DNA of 64,000 nucleotides from Trichoplusia ni (taxonomy: Eukaryota; Arthropoda; Insecta; Lepidoptera; Noctuidae). Position 1 is the stretch's first letter. Each line of letters starts with the position of its first letter. The notes beneath the pieces were generated by a model. The model made no database searches and had not been told where the DNA came from. It was given only the letters and a program-made list of their open reading frames with translations. A program made the position numbers and the translations under genes. Of the stretch, positions 57,401 through 64,000 are shown piece after piece. Location: NCBI RefSeq assembly GCF_003590095.1, contig NC_039480.1:3635328-3699327 (forward strand). Reading direction: 5' to 3'.

Positions 57401-60400
57401 TGAGAATTTACAATCTACATGCACTTACAATAAGTAATACACTAAAAAACAAAAATAATAATTAAACCAAGGCATCAAAAAATTCATCGGCATCGCTGCC
57501 GGCTGGGAGTGTGCCCAAAAGGCTGGCAGCATTGCCACGTTGAATGGCAATGCTAATCCTCTGAGCTAGGTAAAAACCAGCCTTTGGGTCACGACAAGTG
57601 TCAACGAGACGCTTTGCTAGCTCTGTAAAAAGTGTTTTGGCACTCAGCCCCCACGACCCAATAGTTTCAACCCCAAACGGTTCAAAGACGTAACTCTACC
57701 AATATCAACTCACCCAGATTCATCCAGAATGACTTGTTGATCACTATACAAGCTGATCTCAGGCGGTACGTCTTCGTCTTCCAGCGGTGTTTCAGTGGGC
57801 GTGGGCATCGTGGGCGTGGGCGTGGGGCTGGGATCGGTGGTGGTGGGGGCGGCGCGTCGCTGCAGACGGCATACGGCGACCGAAGTCATATGTGGTGGCA
57901 TCGGTGGGGTCACCGCGAATTCGTCTTGGAGCTGAGAAAGAGATTTTCAAAGGAGGTTTTACTGGAAAGAAGTTTAATAAAGAATAATCCTCACTGATTA
58001 TAATACAAACTAGATTTTTCCCCCGACTTTTTTTCGAGCTACAGGGTTCCTTATTCCCGTTTTTATTATTCGTTTATATCATAGAACCTGTACTAATTTT
58101 CCGGAATCTAAAACAAATTTCGACCAAAATTTTACGTGGCCACATCGCAACACAGTCTGTGCATCGGTTTTTAACTTCCTACCTTCAAGACTGTGAAAAG
58201 CCCTAATATTAAAATTCACCCCATCAATGAAAGGGTTGGGATTCCTTTGCTACGTACAATTTTTTAACTCCCAACGCAGTAAATCTGTGCCCACATTTAA
58301 ATATACTCAGTTAAGCGGCCGACGAATAGGATGCTAAAAATTATTTGAGCATTTTTTTTAAACGACTCCCGCACTATGTAATTTAATCCTTGTGTCGCGG
58401 GGTTTTCACCAACATACAATTCACATGCACAAAAACACCCAGACTCAGAACAAACATTTGTGGATCACACATGTAAACGCTTGTCCTGCGCGGGGATCGA
58501 ACCCGCGACACGTCGCGCACAGTGGGTTTGGCGTGGTGACCTCAACCACTCGGCTATCCGTGCAGTCATTAATTATACTTTACAATAAAGAAAATCTCTT
58601 ACCAATCGATGTCCTAAATAGAAGCCAGCTTCTTCTGTAGCCACTATTGGCATATTCGTTAGGGACACGTGGAATCTGAAACGTACAGACAACACACTAT
58701 GTGCATAACTCTACAAATAAAATATTATACCACCAAAAACATTTTCAAGTAAAATATTGCCAAGACGAGCTCATATGACTCGCACTGTCAAAAAGTTATC
58801 AGATCTCATGTAGAGCCAAGCTTCTAACACTACACGCCCTAACTCTACAAGGCCTAACTTCACAAACTCTACACCTTAGTCAAAATATGTGGCTAAAAGG
58901 CAAAATCTAAAGCTATGGGCACTACCGTGCCCCCAGATAGTTTGGTTAAAACATATCTAGAGCGCTTTCGTTCTGCTCTCCACACGTAACACAATATTTT
59001 TTTTTTAAAGCGGAAGTAATTTTTTTAATAAAAGTATCTGAAAGTTTAATTATTTTTTTTTAAATTTAATACACACTCATCGTTGGGAAATTGATATTAT
59101 TTGCAAACAAATTGCCTGTTTTTTCATTATATGAGCAATGTGTTTACTCAGTTAATTTTCTTTTCTTGCGAGAACAAGGCGATTCAAAGGCGTCCAAAAT
59201 CGATGGACCCATATATTTATCAGCTTCTGTTTTTAGCGACAAGAGATCCCATTGCGGCATCTACCCATATGGTGTATGATAAACAATATTTTATCCATCT
59301 ATAGGACGAATCCTTTTGCCCAACAGTGGGACTATATCAGCACTTACCGGTCTCTGACTATCGTCATTTTGAAGGTGGCTCTGAAGTGAGGTTCATCCAA
59401 GCAGGGGAACGCGGAGCGAGCGTGAGTCAACCAGAAGCGGGACACAGCACAGCGACTGAAATAAACACAATATAAATATAGTTGACTAGTGACCTTGAGT
59501 GCTTTACCGGAGGTCGTGGTCATGATGTATTTGGATGGATTGGATTAAATGACCCTATTTGTATTCTTCTAAGTATTTTGCCAACACAATAATTGAAGAT
59601 TCAGTACGGGGCGAAACACTCACTGTGAATACTATAGATTTTGCAATAGGTATAATGACAATTTTTTTTGCAGTGTCCGTCTTGTAGTTTTTTGTATAAT
59701 AACGGATACGTATTTTTTAATTTGTCCCGCAAACATAAATTGACCAAATTACAGTGAATGAATCTTACGTGACGTCACGATTGAGTATAAATTTTACTCT
59801 ATCGTTACGTCACAAAACTTTAAAGCAGTTAATCTTTGTAAATTCTAGGTTTTCTGAAAAAGGAAAAAATACGTGTTTCATACTTTTCAATTATCTAACT
59901 GAGGGACTAATGAGATTTTTTTCTTTTTATACCCAGTCATCATCCCTATTATCGACATTTTAATGCATTTCCATTCATTCATCGGCAATTGTAAATAGCG
60001 GAATATGGGCTCTGAAGAAATGTTTATCTGTCTGGGTTTAATTTATCTGGGTGTATTTAGTTGTCTAGGCATAATACAAGCTATGCTTAGTTTGAGACCA
60101 GATGGCGTTGTGTCAAAGTTATGGAATATTATGACACATGTATTCTTGTAAATATTATCAACATCATCAACCTACTATCCCTTTCCCAACTATGTTGGTG
60201 TCGGCGTCCAGTCTAACCAGATATACATATGCATGCAAAATTTCATCTCAATCGGTAACCGGGAAGTGGGTGTTTAATTTGCAAAATTTGATTGCAGACA
60301 AAGGGACAGGTGAAACTACTTAAATAAAATCTTCTCATATACTCACTGCCGATGAGTTCCTGTCAAAAAGAAACCTCTTTGTTTGTCACTTCGCTCCAGT

Positions 60401-63400
60401 TTCGTGATGAATCGAAGGCTCAGAGTGTAGTTGTATTTCCGACGGAGTTTCTCCTGTAACAATTGAATTTGAATTATTAGTTTTGTTTTAAGTCATTATT
60501 TTGGATTTTCGTGTACATATTGTGGCCGGTTTTATGTCGAGAAAAAAACAAAGTATTTTAAAGTGGGATTGGGCTGATCATATCGCGCGAATGTAGCCTG
60601 ATGGGAAAAAGTCGTCACCCACTGAACGCCAGAGGTGGTGTGATGATCTAGTCAAATGCGCGAAGTGCACATAACCAGGCATCACAAAAGATAGAGAGGT
60701 CTGTGTAGGCCGTTTCCTACCAGTGGGATCTAAAACAGGCTATTTATAGGGAAAATAATGGATGACTTACCTTAAATTCGATATAAGTCTGGTCAGCCTG
60801 GGGGTAGTCCAAAGTTTTTGCCACTTTCGGTCCGAGTGATCCTCCAGATTTGAACAGCGCTCGCTCCGTAACATTCATATCGCGAACGTTTAGCACCACG
60901 AATAAAGTGTCGCGATCCACTTTGAAATCTATGGAGACTTCACCTAGAATTTACAAGAAGAAGAAGCTCTTCTAAAAAATCGGGAAGTGAAAGAAAACTA
61001 AACAAAGAAGTGAGTGTATAAAAACGTGGGAAAATTGTTAAAGTTATTTTTTTTTTTGGATAGGTCGAAAAACTACACAGTTTATTGTCAGTCTTTCTGT
61101 ATATCTGCCGAGTCTCGAAATTTTCAGTTCTTTTAAGTTGGTTTAAGTTATTCTTATCGTATGGTTGATGTACAGCCTGGTGTCAGATTTTAAATCGCAC
61201 GTAGACATCTGACGTGACGCAACACACAATTGAACAATTTTCAGGTCTTAATCAGGGTGATTTCACCAAGCGTTACTATTAATTACTTTAAATAAAAGCA
61301 AATTAAAAAAACGATTCACAAAAGGAAATAGGTGGTGACATGGATTTGAACCTACAACTTTTTACTTTCCAGTCCAACGTTCATACCACTAGGCTCTCAG
61401 TACTTTTCTATACGTACGACTTAGTTGACTTACCTCGTAATTCGCCAGTTGTCAGATTTGGGTGTAGCCACAGACTGTAATGTTTCGGTATAATGAAGGT
61501 GGGTAGACGAGCCCCACGCCACGGGAAAACCGCGCCGTTACTCGCTATACGTTCCCTGAGAAAAACAAAGCAATTTTACTGCAACTGGGCTTTTGGTTTA
61601 GTGGTAGTGAACATGACTGCTAAACCGGAGGTTAACTACGATCATTTTTTCTGTGTCTGGGAGTTATTTTATATGTTATGTGTATATTATTATAGTTCAT
61701 GTCAATGCTGTTTTTTACTTCAGGGTGACATCCTTTGTCCATGATTGCGATAACGCAATATATCACACATATCTGATCCTGTCGGAGGCTTGAGTCAAAG
61801 CTAAATACTCACTTGTTAGCTGCAGCCACGTTTGCTTCGGAGTCCGTTGGTGGTTGTCCCGGTATTAACGTAGACTCGCCAGCGCATGGACAGTCTGAAA
61901 TAAACCAAGTTGATCTTTTAGTATGGATTTAGATCATGAATAAAAAATACATACTTAGGTACTATTTATTTAGATTATGACATCAATAAACATCGATATT
62001 TATAACAAGTCTAAATTGCCTTTGCTCTTATAATGAATAACTAGGGATATAGTGTTATTGTGTCAAAATACACAAATAGGAGAGAAAACTGTTGGCCCCT
62101 GCTTGGGCGCCAATACCAAATTTACCTAATGGCGCCCAAACAGGGGCCATAGCTTTTTTTAACAATTCATGAATCAGAATGTAATTTAGATGTAATTCAT
62201 GTAATTTTGTTTGATTTTATTCATACCACTTAATTCCTCTACAATCATATCCACGGAAAATGCTAAAGTGTAAATGGCCATGAGCTCAATAGCAAACATA
62301 CCAAGGCCTGTGCATTATACTTAGTGCTCTTATTGGCGCCCAAACAGGGGCTAATACTACTCTTACTTAGCATCACAACATTTTTTTTTTTAGATTTTTT
62401 CACATCACTCATAGGCAGATTATTTTCTCACCTGATTGCGGTGTAGCGTACACGACTATGAGGGCAGTTGCAAACATAGCGGAGAAGAACACCACAGTGA
62501 GGCAGAGAGCGCGGCGCTGTGAACACACCGCGACCGGCGCGTCACGCAACTCCCGTGCTTCTCTCGCTTTATCCGTATCTGGGTAAAGACATAAACAATA
62601 GCATCTTTCATAAGTATTCGCACTAATATTGAAAACAGGACTGCACGTATAGTAGTATCTTTCGTGCCGGGGAGAAAGGATTGTCCGATCGAATTACGTC
62701 CGAATTAATTATATTAATTATTATTATGAGGACTTCAGACGGAGCAAAAAATAGGTATTTTGTAACGCTGAAAACTTCTGGTAGCGATACGTGGACAAGT
62801 GGGTGTAGTTTGAGGCAAAGTATCTTCATAACAAAAGTAAAAAATATAACACACTTACCCGCCAAAAAGGCGACATCGTCAAGATCTTGATCCACCATGT
62901 TTCGCCAGGCAGCTGCTAAATAAACAGAACCAAATATTAGCTATTAGATAAGTACTAAATATTTCACTAATGTGTGTATGAAGGATTGCAATGCATTGCC
63001 ATACACCGACACAAAAATTCTAATGACGTAGCACGGCGGTTCAGGTTCAGTCAGTAAGAGTCAGACACTACACATTTCCTCCCCCGAGGGAGTGGGTGTC
63101 CATGAGGATTCCCCCGCCTTACCAAAAAGAAAAAGATATTTGACTAATAAAAATTTGTTTAGTCCATCAGGCAGGTTTAATATTTCATACGTATTTTTAC
63201 GTTATGTTATGTTTTGAGCCACCACTACCAAGGTTTTTATCTTTCTTCTTAATAATGTGATAAAAATGAAAAATATCTATTCAATGGTTTTGGGAAACCT
63301 TTCTAACGGATTCATCATCATCATCCACAGCCTTTATCCTCCCACTGCTGGGCGTAGGCCTCCCCTTTCTCGTGCCAATATCTAAGGCCCTTTGCCAGCC

Positions 63401-63805
63401 TCATCCAGACTCGACCCGAGACCTTTAGTATGTCATCTCTCCATCTTGCTCCCGGACGACCGACGCTTCTTTTGCCTAACGGATTACTTATCTTGTTTTA
63501 TCGCCGATTTTTCAATCGCCAAACAACTTTTATTCGACGAATATGTTTGACGCTTTGACATCATCAGTTATCTTTTATCCGAGGAATAAATATGGCGACA
63601 TATTTTCTATACAAGAGCTGTCAAAACGTCAAACATATTCGTCGAATAAAAGTTATCTGGCGATTAAAAAATCGGGCCTTACCCAAATATTCTATAGTCC
63701 GGTTAGCTAATAGCTCTATATTAAAAGAATACAATGTTTACCTTTAGCTGATCCGTTTCTGTCGGCTTTGTACTTGCCGATCGGCTCCATCTGTATGCCG
63801 TCCAT
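45423..63805 (-). CDS. Membrane-anchored M1 aminopeptidase homologue, predicted inactive (27 exons, 1,089 aa)
   Basis: Spliced exons give a type II membrane protein. It has a cytoplasmic tail (1-63), one membrane span (about 64-85, LTVVFFSAMFATALIVV) and a Cys-x-Cys stalk. An M1 peptidase fold runs from about 127 to the end. Family landmarks are clear: RSAFPCLDEPHFRATF, WGLITL, QQWFGG, KGAAIVSM, DLWRALE, WVRYNVGARGLYRV, LLDDAFVLSRAGRLP and an ERAP1-like helical C-terminal domain. The catalytic set is lost: HExxH reads R443-L-L-A-Q447, the transition-state Tyr is L530, and GxMEN reads PYSEG. Only the third zinc ligand, E466, is kept at the exact spacing. It has no GPI signal, unlike lepidopteran midgut APNs. 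At least ten N-glycosylation sequons fit an extracellular domain. No frameshift or stop is present, so it looks maintained rather than decayed. Confidence 0.93.
45817..46042 (-). mobile_element. LINE 3' tail, family E, in the last intron of the M1 homologue
   Basis: Minus-strand copy, so sense to the gene: GGGACGAAGTCGCGGGCAAC at one end, ATACTAATATATAAAGCTGA at the other. It ends 35 bases after exon 26. Confidence 0.75.
46990..47220 (+). mobile_element. tRNA-derived SINE B
   Basis: GGTCGAGTGGCGTACGCACC and CCCGGGTTCGATCCCCGGGC, a near-perfect B box. Antisense to the host gene, in intron 24. Confidence 0.82.
47355..47455 (+). mobile_element. tRNA-derived SINE A, shortened
   Basis: GGATAGCCGAGTGGTTGAGG head. 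The body skips to TGTGTGATCCACGATTACTT. A reverse fragment of the same family lies just upstream at 47265-47345. Confidence 0.65.
48445..48515 (-). repeat. Repeat family N fragment
   Basis: GATCCGAAACTAGTCGGACA and TACGCTTGAGTAAATCGTTG. Confidence 0.55.
48590..48725 (-). mobile_element. SINE C fragment
   Basis: Reverse tRNA-like head: GGTGGGAATCGATCTGTTCT and ACCACTAACCACCAATAGGC. Confidence 0.6.
49187..49519. mobile_element. Tc1/mariner-type MITE (family H), next to exon 21
   Basis: Ends CAGGTTGTCCCAAAACTCAA and TTGAGTTTTGGGACACCCTG with TA on both sides; 333 bp. One end is 32 bases from the exon 21 donor of the M1 homologue. Confidence 0.82.
49735..49905 (-). mobile_element. tRNA-derived SINE A
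   Basis: Reverse copy: CCCAGACTCAGGACAAGCAT, GGATCACATAAATGCTTGTT and TTCGGCTATCCGTG. Sense to the host gene. Confidence 0.72.
50393..50515 (-). mobile_element. tRNA-derived SINE A, truncated
   Basis: TTCAAGTCACATGCACAAGA through CTTGTCCTACGCGGGGAC. Confidence 0.7.
50660..50805 (-). mobile_element. Retroelement ORF fragment (reverse transcriptase C-terminus)
   Basis: The minus strand reads KAGFYLAQRISIAIQRGNAA, a conserved C-terminal block of retrotransposon polymerases. It is shared with 57467-57690. Truncated and without a start. Confidence 0.6.
51570..51895 (-). mobile_element. SINE-like family D in intron 18 of the M1 homologue
   Basis: Reverse copy from AACTATATTGGAGTCAGCTT to GATTCACTTATGCGGTTATA. 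It ends 36 bases before exon 18. Confidence 0.75.
51931..52135 (-). other. Exon 18 with second Thr-rich insertion in the M1 homologue
   Basis: Residues about 661-684 read NATTTTTPAPTTTRRPTTTR, placed just before KWVIPVTFV, the M1 beta-sandwich domain strand (PWVVPITY in active enzymes). Sequons NFT, NAT, NLS and NST surround it. It lies between the catalytic-domain end and the C-terminal domain, so it could act as a glycosylated spacer. Confidence 0.8.
52245..52480 (-). mobile_element. LINE 3' tail fragment
   Basis: CCTCACTAATATTAAAAATT, CGGATTTGGATGAAATTTGG and AACCACGCGGAGGAAATCGC in reverse-tail order. Confidence 0.55.
52555..52715. repeat. Family N fragment joined to family M fragment
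   Basis: CTATCGTGAGACTGATTCAT belongs to N. GTGTTGCGTCACGTCAGAGG and AGGTTGTACATCAACCATAT belong to M. It ends 9 bases before exon 17. Confidence 0.6.
52890..53205. repeat. Cluster of TTTCGGAT half-sites and palindromes
   Basis: ATCCGAAAGTTTCGGAT occurs near 53071 and 53180. Single TTTCGGAT or near words occur near 52899, 52977 and 53205. It lies in intron 16 of the M1 homologue. Confidence 0.6.
53440..53570 (+). mobile_element. SINE-like family D fragment
   Basis: TTACAGGTAGTCAGAAGCTT to CGTAAAACACAGGTACTTAC. 3' end missing. Confidence 0.7.
54465..54620 (-). mobile_element. tRNA-derived SINE A
   Basis: CACAAACATTCAAGTCACAT through CGGGGATTGAACTAACACGT and a final ACCACTAGACCATCCTTGCA. Confidence 0.72.
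54834..55786 (-). other. Degenerate active-site exons of the M1 homologue
   Basis: Exon 12 (55786-55674) ends TIARLLAQQ, where active M1 enzymes have VIAHELAHQ. Exon 13 (54991-54834) continues WFGGTVSPRWWSSQWLLEAL, matching WFGNLVT..WWN.LWLNEGFA. The changes are His to Arg443, Glu to Leu444 and His to Gln447, while the distal Glu466 is kept. The exopeptidase motif GxMEN before WGLITL is PYSEG. Zinc binding and hydrolysis are therefore not expected. Confidence 0.9.
55270..55618 (+). mobile_element. SINE-like family D, near full length
   Basis: GGCTAAGCTGTTACAGCAAA head to GGGAAAAGGCTAGGATGAG. It sits in intron 12 of the M1 homologue, antisense to it. Confidence 0.8.
55850..56012 (-). mobile_element. 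tRNA-derived SINE A
   Basis: ATTCAAGTCACATGCACAGA to CAACCATACGGCTATCCATA. A forward SINE C follows within 60 bases. Confidence 0.72.
56070..56315 (+). mobile_element. tRNA-derived SINE C
   Basis: GTGGTAGTCTAGTGATAAGT head and GGTTTGATTCCCAACTAGGA B box. Tail CACTAGATGGCGTTGTGTGA. Confidence 0.75.
57035..57263 (-). mobile_element. tRNA-derived SINE B
   Basis: Reverse copy with GGGGATCGAACCTGGGACCT (B box complement) and CGTACGCCACTCGACCACGG. Sense to the host gene. Confidence 0.8.
57467..57690 (-). mobile_element. Retroelement ORF fragment (reverse transcriptase C-terminus)
   Basis: The minus strand is open over about 70 codons: VFEPFGVETIGSWG, then FTELAKRLVDTC, then AGFYLAQRISIAIQRGNAAS, then a stop. 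This is a typical C-terminal block of LINE polymerases. It ends 24 bases before exon 10. Confidence 0.7.
57714..57931 (-). other. Exon 10 with Thr/Pro-rich insertion in the M1 homologue
   Basis: After the conserved N-terminal-domain end (DEFAVTPPMPPHMTSVAVC) the exon inserts a Pro/Thr repeat (TPTPTMPTPTETP) and an acidic segment at about residues 338-365. Typical M1 enzymes have only a short loop here. The segment is a candidate mucin-type O-glycosylated loop. The GC-rich repeat also yields long spurious ORFs on the plus strand. Confidence 0.8.
58365..58565 (-). mobile_element. tRNA-derived SINE A
   Basis: CAATTCACATGCACAAAAAC, GATCGAACCCGCGACACGTC and ACCTCAACCACTCGGCTATC: the best-kept B box of this family in the window. 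Confidence 0.78.
59530..60012. mobile_element. MITE family J interrupted by a family I element
   Basis: Left part has TGCCAACACAATAATTGAAG and CAGTACGGGGCG. Right part has CATTCATTCATCGGCAATTG and AATAGCGGAATATGGGCTC. The I element fills 59645-59950. Confidence 0.65.
59645..59950 (+). mobile_element. MITE family I, nested
   Basis: CAATAGGTATAATGAC start and GTCATCATCCCTATT end, with TTTAATTTGTCCCGCAAACA and CTAACTGAGGGACTAATGAG inside. Confidence 0.75.
60025..60130 (+). mobile_element. SINE C tail fragment
   Basis: CTGTCTGGGTTTAATTTATC and GACCAGATGGCGTTGTGTCA. The tRNA-like head is lost. Confidence 0.6.
61145..61250 (+). repeat. Repeat family M
   Basis: CTTATCGTATGGTTGATGTA and CTGACGTGACGCAACACACA. 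Confidence 0.62.
61588..61700 (+). mobile_element. SINE C head fragment
   Basis: GGCTTTTGGTTTAGTGGTAG and ACTGCTAAACCGGAGGTTAA. Tail decayed. Confidence 0.5.
62094..62148. repeat. GC-rich hairpin in intron 3 of the M1 homologue
   Basis: Arms GGCCCCTGCTTGGGCGCCA and TGGCGCCCAAACAGGGGCC (19 bases, one mismatch) enclose a 17-base AT-rich loop. A third copy of the right arm sits at 62334-62351. Confidence 0.75.
62432..62578 (-). other. Membrane-anchor exon of the M1 homologue
   Basis: Exon 3 encodes residues 41-89: a charged cytoplasmic stretch (DTDKAREARELRD), then a QRR stop-transfer-like flank, then about 22 hydrophobic residues. The positive side precedes the span, so the N-terminus is predicted cytoplasmic (type II), as in mammalian APN, APA and IRAP. 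Confidence 0.85.
62960..63128 (-). repeat. Dispersed repeat, reverse copy of 31510-31697
   Basis: GAAGGATTGCAATGCATTGC, ACGTAGCACGGCGGTTCAGG and CGAGGGAGTGGGTGTCCATG. Confidence 0.6.
63313..63470 (+). repeat. Dispersed repeat with CTGCTGGGCGTAGGCCTCCC
   Basis: Matches 19063-19250, including CATCTTGCTCCCGGACGACC. Confidence 0.6.
63504..63675. mobile_element. Short foldback element with about 46-bp arms
   Basis: The left arm (CGATTTTTCAATCGCC, then TTTTATTCGACGAATATGTT) and the right arm (AACATATTCGTCGAATAAAA inverted, then GGCGATTAAAAAATCG) enclose about 75 bases. It sits 66 bases from the first coding exon of the M1 homologue. Confidence 0.75.
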
Positions 63806-64000
63806 CTCACACCGACGACGGCATACCGATCACCACCTGCGAACAAAAACAGCAATGTATTACGACATGCGAAACGACCATACAACCTCTAGACACCTAA
63901 TACTCAGTGTAATACTCCGAAACAATTCTGTCAACTATCTGAGGTGGAGGAAGCGGGGTCCTGCATTCTAATTGGAGCTCTCAAGGTCAACGTTAACGCG
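63806..64000 (-). promoter_or_regulatory. 5' flank or 5' UTR of the M1 homologue, with a sequence shared at 28.3 kb
   Basis: Sequence upstream of the first ATG. An acceptor-like CGCAG lies about 35 bases before the ATG, so a 5' UTR exon may join here. Bases 63870-64000 are nearly the reverse complement of 28262-28357 joined to 28713-28752. The block is thus either a repeat or a duplicated promoter segment. Confidence 0.45.

Larger units (their letters stand above)
45423..63805 (-). other. Exon map of the M1 pseudo-peptidase gene
   Basis: Coding exons in transcript order: 63805-63742, 62915-62859, 62578-62432, 61894-61813, 61555-61434, 60943-60771, 60453-60347, 59455-59348, 58675-58603, 57931-57714, 56443-56364, 55786-55674, 54991-54834, 54383-54290, 53834-53728, 53392-53252, 52827-52724, 52135-51931, 50963-50878, 50310-50213, 49678-49552, 48952-48760, 48318-48192, 47697-47540, 46716-46630, 46189-46078, 45551-45423. 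They total 3,270 nt. Every junction is GT-AG and phase-consistent. TAG is at 45425-45423. An in-frame TGA lies upstream of the first ATG. Confidence 0.88.

Noticed and set aside
57734..57997. Two overlapping Gly/Trp-rich plus-strand ORFs
   Set aside because: They are antisense shadows of the Thr/Pro repeat in exon 10.
63768..63971. 67-aa plus-strand ORF at the right edge
   Set aside because: It overlaps exon 1 and the 5' flank of the M1 homologue on the opposite strand and has no family similarity.

Overview
This window is nuclear DNA from an insect, most likely a moth or butterfly. The evidence is spliced genes with GT-AG introns, AT-rich spacers, and repeats of kinds common in Lepidoptera: several tRNA-derived SINE families, LINE 3' tails beginning near TAGCTGTTGCCCGCGAC, and many short inverted-repeat elements. 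No ribosomal RNA, free-standing tRNA gene, CRISPR array or bacterial-type operon was seen. The order and species cannot be fixed from the sequence alone.

Three protein genes can be reconstructed exon by exon.
(1) Plus strand, 11271-25129: an oxysterol-binding-protein-related protein of the ORP5/ORP8 type. It has 14 coding exons and 666 residues, with a complete lipid-transfer domain and a C-terminal membrane anchor. In this form it starts from a basic first exon and has no PH domain. PH exons were not found and may lie upstream of the window.
(2) Minus strand, 35436-37174: a two-exon gene for a secreted 389-residue protein rich in Lys and in Ser-Glu clusters. I do not recognise its family.
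(3) Minus strand, 45423-63805: a 27-exon gene for a 1,089-residue type II membrane protein of the M1 (gluzincin) aminopeptidase family. The zinc-binding His pair, the catalytic Glu and the transition-state Tyr are all replaced. It is a pseudo-peptidase with an otherwise intact M1 fold and two Thr/Pro-rich insertions.

Layout: 1-11270 is gene-poor and repeat-rich and may be 5' flank or an intron of the ORP gene. 11271-25129 is the ORP gene, with LINE tails and MITEs in its introns. 25130-35435 is a repeat-filled spacer. 35436-37174 is the secreted protein gene. 37175-45422 is a spacer with MITE clusters and an 11-bp-period array. 45423-63805 is the pseudo-peptidase gene. 63806-64000 is its 5' flank.

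The three genes show no sign of acting together. The ORP protein should move lipids at endoplasmic reticulum contact sites. The pseudo-peptidase should sit at the cell surface or in the secretory pathway. The third product is secreted. The most notable findings are the catalytically dead M1 protein, the PH-less ORP first exon, the unrecognised Ser/Lys-rich secreted protein, the 11-bp ACGCAG array, and nested transposon insertions that allow element ends and target sites to be read directly.
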